Notes under the pieces: generated by a model
What the model saw: only the letters and a program-made list of their open reading frames with translations
What the model was told of the DNA's origin: nothing
The model's database searches: none
In this document: one piece after another, positions 1 through 5,710 of the stretch
Position numbering within the stretch: the stretch's first letter is position 1
How the letters are laid out: each line of letters opens with the position of its first letter
NCBI GenBank assembly: GCA_015490675.1
Contig: WFXI01000201.1
Location: forward strand, 1-9,384
Length of the DNA stretch: 9,384 nucleotides
Reading direction: 5' to 3'
From: Hydrogenothermaceae bacterium
GTDB lineage: Bacteria; Aquificota; Aquificia; Aquificales; Hydrogenothermaceae
Program-made: the position numbers and the translations under genes

Positions 1-1
1 A

Positions 2-166
2 TTAGGGATAAAAGCAATTTTTCCTCCGTTTTTTCTATGCACAGATAATGCTGGAATGGTTGCTTATACAGGATATAAGAGATTTAAAAAGTCTGGAAAA
101 ACTATTGGTTTTGATTTTAAACCCCTTGCAAGAATAAGAATGGATAAGTTTATAGAAATACTTTAA
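2..166 (+). CDS. tsaD: TsaD, C-terminal end only (tRNA t6A threonylcarbamoyltransferase)
   Basis: The open frame enters from the left edge and ends at a TAA at 164-166, giving the last 54 residues. The segment PPFFLCTDNAGMVAYTGYKRF matches the C-terminal signature of the Kae1/TsaD family (CTDNxxMxAxxG). In that family the Asp of TDN is a ligand of the active-site metal. TsaD transfers the threonylcarbamoyl group from threonylcarbamoyl-AMP to A37 of ANN-decoding tRNAs, working in the cytoplasm with TsaB and TsaE. The rest of the ASKHA-fold domain lies outside the window, so start and length cannot be judged. The next gene begins 37 bp downstream on the same strand, so the two may be co-transcribed. 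Confidence 0.9.
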   Translation, partial: LGIKAIFPPFFLCTDNAGMVAYTGYKRFKKSGKTIGFDFKPLARIRMDKFIEIL

Positions 167-203
167 ATTTGGTTATATAATTTTTCTAAAGGAGGGGGGT
201 ATT

Positions 204-893
204 ATGAAAAAATATTCCTTGTTTTTACTTCCTTTCATTTTATTACTAATTATTATTGTTCTTTATCTAAAGCATCACAAAGATTCTGTAGCTGAAAAAA
301 ATAATGTTTCTGATAACCAAGCAAAATTAAATTTAGCTTTAAATTTGCTTAAAGCAAGAAAAGTAAAAGAAGCAGAAAATATGTTTAATGAACTTTGTTC
401 TTTAGATATTGCAAGAGCTTGCTTTGAACTTGGAAATATTAATTATTTCAGAGGTGATATGGAAACTGCTAAAATGTACTGGCAAATAGCGTGTGATTTA
501 AAAAATAGTTGGGGATGCTTTAATTTGGGTGTTATATATAATAAAGAAAAAAAGCCTTTTATTGCCTATGATTACTTTTCTAAAGCCTGTAATTTAAAAA
601 ATGCAAAAGGGTGTAGAAATATTGGATATTTAGACTTTAGAAATAATAATTTAGAAATGTCTAAAATAAACTTTAATAAGGCTTGTAAATTAGGAGATAA
701 AAAGTCTTGTGAATTTAATGAAATTCTTATTTATAATGAGTGTTGCAAATGTTTAGTTAGGAAAATGAAACTTGTAGACCTGTCTGTAAATCAATGTGTC
801 AACAGGTTGTACAAAAAATTAAAATTATATACATATAGATGGAATTTTGCTCCAAATCAATGTATTGAAGAGTGTTGGTTTTTAGATTTATAA
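204..893 (+). CDS. Membrane-anchored, Cys-rich Sel1-like repeat protein (Hcp-like)
   Basis: This 229-residue protein has a hydrophobic N-terminal segment (about residues 5-21) followed by KHHK, which reads as a signal anchor or uncleaved signal peptide, so the rest is probably periplasmic. Residues 40-170 are tandem Sel1/TPR-type helical repeats (for example AKMYWQIACDLKNSWGCFNLG). Four Cys pairs, C65/C73, C97/C105, C129/C137 and C161/C169, each have C-x7-C spacing and recur every 32 residues. This resembles the disulphide-pinned repeats of Helicobacter cysteine-rich proteins, whose repeats are usually about 36 residues. The tail (171-229) adds six more Cys, including NECCKC, and is not a recognisable repeat. 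The start is supported by the strong AAAGGAGG ribosome site about 7 bases upstream. Such proteins usually bind other proteins; no specific partner can be named. It sits 37 bp after tsaD and ends at a hairpin terminator. Confidence 0.85.
   Translation: MKKYSLFLLPFILLLIIIVLYLKHHKDSVAEKNNVSDNQAKLNLALNLLKARKVKEAENMFNELCSLDIARACFELGNINYFRGDMETAKMYWQIACDLKNSWGCFNLGVIYNKEKKPFIAYDYFSKACNLKNAKGCRNIGYLDFRNNNLEMSKINFNKACKLGDKKSCEFNEILIYNECCKCLVRKMKLVDLSVNQCVNRLYKKLKLYTYRWNFAPNQCIEECWFLDL
396..710 (+). repeat. Four in-register 32-residue Cys-pair repeats (protein level)
   Basis: Cys codons recur with a 96-base period within the Sel1-like gene: residues 65, 97, 129 and 161 start each pair and the partner always lies 8 residues later. 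The repeat is visible in the protein but not as near-identical DNA, so it is an old, diverged duplication rather than a recent tandem expansion. The last unit is followed by a different Cys-rich tail. Confidence 0.8.
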
Positions 894-896
894 GAA

Positions 897-918
897 AAAG
901 CCCCTTTCACGGGGCTTT
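897..918. terminator. Bidirectional intrinsic terminator between convergent genes
   Basis: The arms AAAGCCCC (897-904) and GGGGCTTT (911-918) form an 8-bp stem with a 6-base loop. It lies 3 bases after the stop of the Sel1-like gene and 8 bases after the stop of bpsA on the other strand. Read on the minus strand the stem runs into CTTTTTC, a reasonable U-tract for bpsA. On the plus strand the downstream T-run is short, so termination of the Sel1 transcript may be weaker. Confidence 0.8.
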
Positions 919-926
919 GTGAAAAT

Positions 927-2003
927 TTATGTAGTTGAACCTTCTTCGTCTAAGTAAAGTTCTCTAAATACTTCATCTTTAATTTGTTCGTTTTCGCCTT
1001 TAAATCCTGGCATTGCTTCTATTCTATACCACGCAGAGCGATACCATATATCAGATGGTCCTTTATTTACTGGTGCAACTTTTTGAGCTCTTGTTTCTTC
1101 GTGATAATCCCAGTTCATATAAGCGTTAAAGTCTTGAATTATATCTGTAATTACCATTCCATAGTCATTAATCAATGCTTTTTGGAATTTTTGCCATCTG
1201 TTTAAAGAAGAGTCTCTAAGTGTTAATCCAAAGTATCCTGCAGAACCTTCTCCTTTTAAAGATGCAATTCCTCTTGCAATAAATGCTTTAAATGCTTTTA
1301 AAGTTTCTGGTGGGTCTGTGATAAATACATCAAAAGCTCCTATCCATTCTTCGGGGAATGGGTTTCTAAGGTCAAATCTAATTGCCTCAGCATTATCTAT
1401 TCCAAGTTCTTTAAATATTTTGTTATCAAACTCAATAGCCCTTTCATCAATATCAAGAATTAATACTCTTCTTGGAAGACCAGTTAAAGCAACTGCTAAA
1501 CCTGTTAAGTCGTCTTCTGCCCCCATTACGAGGATATCTCTGTTTCTTAAGTCTTCTCTTGAGTCTAAAAATAAAACCCTTGAAATTGTGGTTTCTGGTG
1601 TTACTGAACCCTGGTCATATTCTTGAATAGCGTTTGGTCTGTCTTTAGCAAGTTCTACAAAAGTTCTATACCATTCTTTGTTTGCATAGAAAGGAATACC
1701 TCTTCCCTCACAAGCCTGACAAGTGTAGTCTACATAAGGTGGAATATTTAACTCTTTTATTATTTCATATCCTTTTTCTGTTAATAAAACTTCATCATTT
1801 TCTACTTTTACAAGTCCTTCATCTATTAGTCCTCTTACTATTTCAGAAGCAGCTGGCACTGGTAAATCAGAATAGTCAACAACTTTCCAGAAATCTGAAG
1901 TTACCTGTAAAGATGCTAAAACTCTTTCAACATTTCTTCCAATTAGTCTAATGTTAGTTTTTTCTGTTGCCTTTTGGGCAATAGCAGTGAGAATATCTGC
2001 CAA
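927..2003 (-). CDS. bpsA: Branched-chain polyamine synthase BpsA (N4-bis(aminopropyl)spermidine synthase)
   Basis: This 358-residue protein belongs to the DUF43/BpsA family. These enzymes transfer aminopropyl groups from decarboxylated S-adenosylmethionine to the N4 of spermidine, giving N4-bis(aminopropyl)spermidine, a branched polyamine that stabilises nucleic acids at high temperature. Residues 1-90 look like a winged-helix N-terminal domain, followed by a CQAC pair (95-98). The Rossmann-type catalytic domain shows GAEDDLTGLA (161-170), the cofactor-binding acid in LDIDERAIEF (D184-D186) and FDVFITDPPET (224-234). The DPPE element is characteristic of the family. Length is normal. The start codon is TTG at 2001-2003; no Met occurs in frame for the next 150 residues, and AAGGAGG lies 7 bases upstream. 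bpsA is the last gene of the minus-strand run, 64 bp after scpA. It looks less AT-rich than xer and scpA, as expected for a conserved gene. Confidence 0.93.
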   Translation of the reverse strand: MADILTAIAQKATEKTNIRLIGRNVERVLASLQVTSDFWKVVDYSDLPVPAASEIVRGLIDEGLVKVENDEVLLTEKGYEIIKELNIPPYVDYTCQACEGRGIPFYANKEWYRTFVELAKDRPNAIQEYDQGSVTPETTISRVLFLDSREDLRNRDILVMGAEDDLTGLAVALTGLPRRVLILDIDERAIEFDNKIFKELGIDNAEAIRFDLRNPFPEEWIGAFDVFITDPPETLKAFKAFIARGIASLKGEGSAGYFGLTLRDSSLNRWQKFQKALINDYGMVITDIIQDFNAYMNWDYHEETRAQKVAPVNKGPSDIWYRSAWYRIEAMPGFKGENEQIKDEVFRELYLDEEGSTT

Positions 2004-2017
2004 TTGAAAACCTCCTT
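2004..2017 (-). promoter_or_regulatory. Ribosome binding site fixing the TTG start of bpsA
   Basis: On the minus strand AAGGAGG (2011-2017) precedes TTG (2001-2003) by 7 bases. The site is a full Shine-Dalgarno match. The family's N-terminal winged-helix domain requires a start here, so the non-ATG start is well supported. Confidence 0.85.
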
Positions 2018-2040
2018 GGGAAATTTATATTTACAATATA

Positions 2041-2067
2041 ATTATATTAACATATATATTTTGCGAA
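2041..2067 (-). promoter_or_regulatory. Possible promoter for bpsA
   Basis: In the 64-bp scpA-bpsA gap the minus strand carries TATAAT (2041-2046), preceded by a weak -35-like TTCGCA (2062-2067). The spacer is 15 bases, shorter than the preferred 17. The -10 match is perfect, but the DNA is so AT-rich that chance matches are common. If real, it would let bpsA be expressed separately from the dapF-hisS-xer-scpA operon. Confidence 0.25.
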
Positions 2068-2652
2068 TTACAAAAATTCTCTAATATCATTTATTTCTAG
2101 GTTATAGTTGTAGATTGCAAACATCAGCCCTATAAAATCCTGTATTGTTTTTATTTTAAAATTTTTAGATTTTATTTTTTCAAGAATTTCTTTTGAAAGA
2201 TTGTTGTAGTCTATATCTTTTGAAAGAGTATCTCTTAAATTTCCCTTTGAAATATTTAAAAACTCCTCTTTTGATATTTTTTTTACTTTGACGAACTTAG
2301 GTTTTCTAAGTTTTTCTTTAATGCTTTCTTCCATTAATAAAGATAAAATATCCTCATCTAAACCTGTTTCTTCCTGTAAAGCTTCAAAAATTTTCTTTTC
2401 TATTAATTTTTTTGTTATTTGTTCTTTCTTTTCTTCAGGGGATACTAAAGATAAAAAGTTATCTACTTTTATTTTTAAAAGCTGTGCAGATAATTTTATG
2501 AAGATTGCAGAATTTTTTATGTCTTCATCTTTTGATAAGTTGTCTAAAAAGGTTTTAATATCTATATTTAAAGGGTCTAAAACACCTTCTTCTACCTGTT
2601 TTATTAATGAGTCATATATTTTGTAAGCTTGATTTATTTCTTGAAGAATCAC
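2068..2652 (-). CDS. scpA: Short, divergent ScpA (condensin kleisin subunit)
   Basis: ScpA is the kleisin that bridges the two SMC ATPase heads and binds ScpB in the SMC-ScpAB complex, which compacts and aligns chromosome arms. The N-terminal part shows the family core: LDPLNIDIKTFLDNL (25-39, usual form DPWDIDI) and SAIFIKLSAQLLKIK (48-62, usual form FLVMAATLLEIKS). A charged linker (70-165) and a short hydrophobic C-terminal segment (FIGLMFAIYNYNLEINDI, 173-190) occupy the places of the flexible middle and winged-helix end. At 194 residues it is shorter than typical ScpA (about 240), and the usual N-terminal F-x-GPLDLLL element is not recognisable. The start is GTG (2650-2652), inside a 4-base overlap with the upstream Xer-like gene. 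In-frame extension upstream is blocked by a stop at 2671-2673, so the short N-terminus is not a start-calling error. scpB and smc are not in the window. Confidence 0.77.
   Translation of the reverse strand: MILQEINQAYKIYDSLIKQVEEGVLDPLNIDIKTFLDNLSKDEDIKNSAIFIKLSAQLLKIKVDNFLSLVSPEEKKEQITKKLIEKKIFEALQEETGLDEDILSLLMEESIKEKLRKPKFVKVKKISKEEFLNISKGNLRDTLSKDIDYNNLSKEILEKIKSKNFKIKTIQDFIGLMFAIYNYNLEINDIREFL
2649..2652 (-). promoter_or_regulatory. GTGA stop/start overlap coupling xer-like gene to scpA
   Basis: On the minus strand the four bases GTGA contain both the GTG start of scpA (2650-2652) and the TGA stop of the recombinase-like gene (2649-2651). This arrangement usually couples translation, so the two proteins would be made in linked amounts. 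Confidence 0.85.
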
Positions 2653-3494
2653 TTTAGTTTTTCTAGCTCTTTATTTTCATTAACTTCTATATACTTATAA
2701 TATTCAACCAGAGATTGCAAAGAATTTATTCCTGTCCATTTAGCTATTGTTTGTAGATTAATACCTTTTTTTATTAAATTTGTAATATAGGTGTTTCTAA
2801 ACTTTTTAAAGGTTATTTCTACTCCTATAGTTTTTGAAAGGTTGTTAAAGTAAACTTTCGTGTTTTTGTAGTTTATTTCTATAAGTTTATTTTTTAAATC
2901 GTTATAATAAACAAAAAGTGGATAATCTTTTAGCTTTTTAGTGCTTCTTTTTTGAATAAAGTTAATTAAATCTCTTTTATGATTTTCAAAAATTATCGCT
3001 GGAATTTTTCTATCCTCTAGATTTAAAAATATAATTTCTTCAAATAGAAAACTACTAGGTTTTATTTTACTAATTTCTTCTGGTTTTACTCCAAAGGAAT
3101 ATAAAACTATAGCTAGATAATAATAAAGAAGATTTTTTTCTTTTAATGTATTTAAAATTTTATTTAATTGCTCATCTGTATAAGGTTTTTTGTCTAGCTT
3201 TGTTGTACCTATTGAGGTTAAGGTTGCCCATTTTCCTCCTAGAAAAAAAGTATAATCTTTGGCTCTTTTTAAAACTTGCTTTATTGTATTTTCATTTAGA
3301 CCTTTATTTTGTAGGTAATTTATAAATTCTTGTTTTTCCTGTTCTGTGATTATTAGGAATTCATCTTCGTCAAATTTTTCTTCTAGCCATCTTATATAGT
3401 GCTTTAGTAAAAATTTGTAGTTTTCTATTGTTTTTTTTGATATTCCTTTTGCATAAAGAAAGTCTATATATGCATTTAGGTTAAATTTTTTCAT
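2649..3494 (-). CDS. Xer-like tyrosine recombinase fold with degenerate active site
   Basis: The 281-residue length and layout match XerC/XerD. A SAM-like core-binding domain spans residues 1-85 (IDFLYAKGISKKTIENYKFL), followed by a catalytic-type domain from about 105 to 270. The catalytic set is mostly gone. The first Arg of the usual GLRxxE is Lys137 (FGVKPEEI). In the HxLRH box the His is Lys230 and only Arg233 remains (FKKFRNTYITNL). The His of LGHSS is Ile256 (WTGINS). The nucleophile-position Tyr265 is kept (EYYKYIE). The hairpin Lys cannot be assigned with certainty. The fold and probably DNA binding are preserved, but strand exchange is doubtful. The gene begins with ATG 14 bases inside hisS, has a weak Shine-Dalgarno, and its stop overlaps the scpA start (GTGA). 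That context points to a chromosome-organisation role rather than a phage or integron integrase; no att sites or mobile cargo are visible. Confidence 0.82.
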   Translation of the reverse strand: MKKFNLNAYIDFLYAKGISKKTIENYKFLLKHYIRWLEEKFDEDEFLIITEQEKQEFINYLQNKGLNENTIKQVLKRAKDYTFFLGGKWATLTSIGTTKLDKKPYTDEQLNKILNTLKEKNLLYYYLAIVLYSFGVKPEEISKIKPSSFLFEEIIFLNLEDRKIPAIIFENHKRDLINFIQKRSTKKLKDYPLFVYYNDLKNKLIEINYKNTKVYFNNLSKTIGVEITFKKFRNTYITNLIKKGINLQTIAKWTGINSLQSLVEYYKYIEVNENKELEKLK

Positions 3495-4710
3495 TTAAAA
3501 CATCTACTAAATCTTCTATATTTTCAAAGATTTCCTGTTCTCCTGTATCCATATATTTAAGTTCATATTTATCACTTACAAAAACTACAAACTTTGCATT
3601 TAGTTTGTTTGCAAGTTTCATTTTAGATTTTAAACTACCTTCTTTTAACAGTGTTTCTGTTTTTATATCTTTACTTCTTAAAAGATTTGAAGATTTTAAA
3701 GCCTGTATATTATAGTCGCTAACTACTGGAATAACTACCACTAAAGGTTTTTCTTCTGGAAGAGTTTCAACTAATAGCATTAATCTTTCAACTCCTGCAG
3801 CAAAGCCTAAAGCTGGTGTTTCTGGTCCTCCTAATTGTGAAACTAACTTATCGTATCTTCCTCCTGCTGCAACAGTTCCTTGAGCTCCTATTTTATCTGT
3901 AATAAATTCAAAAACTGTGTCTGTATAATAGTCTAAACCTCTAACAAGCCTTGGATTTTCTGTAAATTCTATATCTAGTGCTTTTAAATATTCTTTTAAC
4001 TTTGTATATCTTTCTAGACTTTTTTCAGATAAGTAATCTGTAATTACTGGTGCATCTTTTGTTTCTTCTTTGCACTGCTCTACTTTACAATCTAAAACTC
4101 TTAACGGATTTGTTTCAATTCTTGTTTGGCAGGTTTCACATAGGTTTTCTTTTTTTGTTTCTAGAAACTGTTTTAGATGATTTATATATTCTTTTCTATC
4201 TTCAAAACTACCTAATGAATTTATTTCAAGTCTAACATCTATTCTTAGCTCATCTAAAATCTCTTTTACCATCTTTATAAGTTCTGCATCTGCCATTGGT
4301 GTATCTACACCAAATATCTCTGCACCTATCTGGTGAAATTGTCTATATCTTCCTGCCTGAGGTCTTTCATATCTAAACATTGCTCCTTCGTAAAATAGCT
4401 TTTTGTAGCCTCCTTTTGCATACATTCCTTCTTCTATATATGCTCTAACAGCTGACGCTGTTCCTTCTGGTCTTAAAGCAATTGTTCTTCCACCTCTATC
4501 TTCAAAAACATACATCTCCTTTTGAACAATGTCTGTTGCTTCTCCTACAGACCTTTTAAAAAGGGAAACATCTTCAACAAAAGGTAAAATTATTTCTTCA
4601 AAGTTATATTTTTCGAATATTTTTCTAGCTGTATCAACTACATATCTGTATTTTTTAGCATTTTCTCCATATATATCTTGAAAGCCTCTTATTTTCTGGA
4701 TTTTTGACAT
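3481..4710 (-). CDS. hisS: Histidyl-tRNA synthetase
   Basis: This 409-residue class II aminoacyl-tRNA synthetase charges tRNA-His with histidine in the cytoplasm. Motif 2 is FRYERPQAGRYRQFHQ (112-127). The histidine-specific elements are LVRGLDYYTDTVFE (255-268, with the catalytic-type R257) and AAGGRYDKLV (281-290), and motif 3 is ALGFAAGVERL (300-310). The C-terminal anticodon-binding domain runs from about 322 to 405. Four Cys (C191, C194, C208, C213) sit in the insertion domain, as in many bacterial HisRS. Length is normal. The start is ATG with GGAGG 5 bases upstream. It lies 13 bp after the dapF homologue and overlaps the next gene by 14 bp, so it is inside an operon. No T-box or other leader is seen. 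Confidence 0.98.
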   Translation of the reverse strand: MSKIQKIRGFQDIYGENAKKYRYVVDTARKIFEKYNFEEIILPFVEDVSLFKRSVGEATDIVQKEMYVFEDRGGRTIALRPEGTASAVRAYIEEGMYAKGGYKKLFYEGAMFRYERPQAGRYRQFHQIGAEIFGVDTPMADAELIKMVKEILDELRIDVRLEINSLGSFEDRKEYINHLKQFLETKKENLCETCQTRIETNPLRVLDCKVEQCKEETKDAPVITDYLSEKSLERYTKLKEYLKALDIEFTENPRLVRGLDYYTDTVFEFITDKIGAQGTVAAGGRYDKLVSQLGGPETPALGFAAGVERLMLLVETLPEEKPLVVVIPVVSDYNIQALKSSNLLRSKDIKTETLLKEGSLKSKMKLANKLNAKFVVFVSDKYELKYMDTGEQEIFENIEDLVDVLNEKI

Positions 4711-4723
4711 CTAGACCTCCAGA

Positions 4724-5590
4724 TTATCTAAATTTTTTTACAAGTTCTTCACTTAAAGTTCCACTACAAATCTCTTCAACTTCACCAGTCATTTTTATAT
4801 TAAAGTTTTCATCTATACTTATTTTAAGCTCTCCACCAGGCATTTTTACTAAAACATTATTGTCTGTAATACCTTTTTTTACCATTACACTTGCAACTGC
4901 AGATGAAGAACTACCAGATGCTAGTGTGTATCCTGCTCCTCTTTCCCATATTCTAATTTCTACTGTATTTTTATCTACAGGCTTAACAAACTGAACATTT
5001 GTTCTGTTTGGAAAAATTTTATGATTTTCTATTAATCTTCCATATTTTTTAACTTCTTTATCGTTTAAATCTTCAACAATTATTACACAATGAGGATTTC
5101 CAACAGATACACAGTTTATCAGAAATTCTTTGTCTTCTATTTTTAATGGATAATCTATAACCTCTTCTGTATCTACATTTACAGGAATTTCCCTTGATTT
5201 GAATGTTGCTTTTCCCATATCAATAGTTATAACTTTAGCCCTTCCGTCTTCTATGGCTTCTACTTTTGCATTAACAACTCCACCTTTTGTTTCCACAGTC
5301 CATTCTTTCTTTCCATTCGTAAATCCATAATCGTATAAAAACTTACAAAAAATTCTAAGTCCGTTTCCACTTTTTTCTGCTTCACTTCCATCAGGATTAA
5401 AAATTCTCAGTCCAAAATCTGCTACTTTTGAGTCTGTTTTTAACAAAATTCCATCTGAACCTATTCCAAAGTGAACATTACACAAAGTTTTTATAGCTTC
5501 TTCTGTTAAATTGAAATCTATGTTGTCTTCCTGTAAAACTATATATTCATTTCCAAGCCCGTGAGATTTAACGAAAAAGTTTTTTTCCAT
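4724..5590 (-). CDS. dapF: Diaminopimelate epimerase homologue with both catalytic Cys replaced by Ser
   Basis: The 288-residue protein aligns along its length with DapF, which interconverts LL- and meso-diaminopimelate for lysine and peptidoglycan using a two-Cys acid/base pair. Substrate-site elements are present: HGLGNEYIVL (10-19), GIGSDG (42-47), NPDGSEAE (65-72), GNPHC (164-168), NRTNVQF (195-201) and ERGAG (216-220). However, the first catalytic Cys is Ser74 (EKSGNG, usually xxCGNG) and the second is Ser225 (LASGSS, usually ACGTG). The substrate-contacting Glu after ERGAG is Tyr221. The two Ser use different codons (AGT, TCT), and the frame is intact. It may be a DapF variant subfamily with altered chemistry or a different isomerase. 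The start is ATG with GAGGA 4 bases upstream. It heads the minus-strand operon with hisS 13 bp downstream. Confidence 0.83.
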   Translation of the reverse strand: MEKNFFVKSHGLGNEYIVLQEDNIDFNLTEEAIKTLCNVHFGIGSDGILLKTDSKVADFGLRIFNPDGSEAEKSGNGLRIFCKFLYDYGFTNGKKEWTVETKGGVVNAKVEAIEDGRAKVITIDMGKATFKSREIPVNVDTEEVIDYPLKIEDKEFLINCVSVGNPHCVIIVEDLNDKEVKKYGRLIENHKIFPNRTNVQFVKPVDKNTVEIRIWERGAGYTLASGSSSSAVASVMVKKGITDNNVLVKMPGGELKISIDENFNIKMTGEVEEICSGTLSEELVKKFR

Positions 5591-5617
5591 ATAGTCCTCT
5601 AAAATCTAAACTAAACT

Positions 5618-5647
5618 TTGCTATAATATATTAAACATCAGTATAAT
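5618..5647 (+). promoter_or_regulatory. Probable promoter of the lipoprotein gene in a divergent intergenic region
   Basis: The 120-bp region 5591-5710 separates dapF (minus) from the lipoprotein gene (plus). On the plus strand TTGCTA (5618-5623) and a perfect TATAAT (5642-5647) are 18 bases apart, leaving an A-rich leader of roughly 55 bases before the ATG. The nonamer TATAATATA occurs twice, at 5622-5630 and 5642-5650, starting exactly 20 bases apart. The minus-strand promoter for dapF must lie in the same region. TTGTAT (5661-5666) with TATACT (5640-5645) on that strand is possible, but its 15-base spacer is short. Confidence 0.5.
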
Positions 5648-5710
5648 ATAAAAAAAACCAATACAAAAAATAAAGAATAAAAAATTTAAATCTATTAGGG
5701 AGGTAAAAAA

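Noticed and set aside
171..181. TATAAT at 176-181 as a promoter for the Sel1-like gene
   Set aside because: No -35-like hexamer lies at a workable distance and a start here would leave almost no leader before the ribosome site; read-through from tsaD is simpler.
984..1951. Three plus-strand open frames (984-1205, 1318-1626, 1682-1951) inside bpsA
   Set aside because: They lie antisense to a clearly conserved BpsA coding region, show no ribosome sites, and have low-complexity translations typical of shadows in AT-rich genes.
2035..2048. Perfect 14-bp palindrome AATATAATTATATT upstream of bpsA, considered as an operator
   Set aside because: It is made only of A and T. In DNA this AT-rich a palindrome of that length is expected by chance about once in a window this size, so it is not evidence of a regulator site by itself.
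2277..2284. Eight-base A/T homopolymer runs in scpA (2277-2284) and in the Xer-like gene (near 3430-3438), considered as phase-variation or slippage sites
   Set aside because: Frames are intact on both sides, the runs encode ordinary Lys stretches, and such runs are common across this AT-rich window.
2288..2626. Plus-strand open frame opposite scpA
   Set aside because: Antisense to the ScpA core motifs, Ser/Phe/Lys-rich, and without a Shine-Dalgarno or family resemblance.
2649..3494. Xer-like gene considered as an integrase of an integrated element
   Set aside because: It is embedded between hisS and scpA with overlapping reading frames, there is no adjacent tRNA, direct repeat or mobile cargo, and its active site is degraded.
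4050..4994. Plus-strand open frames opposite hisS and dapF (4050-4235, 4704-4994)
   Set aside because: Both are complements of strongly conserved enzyme coding sequence and resemble no known protein.
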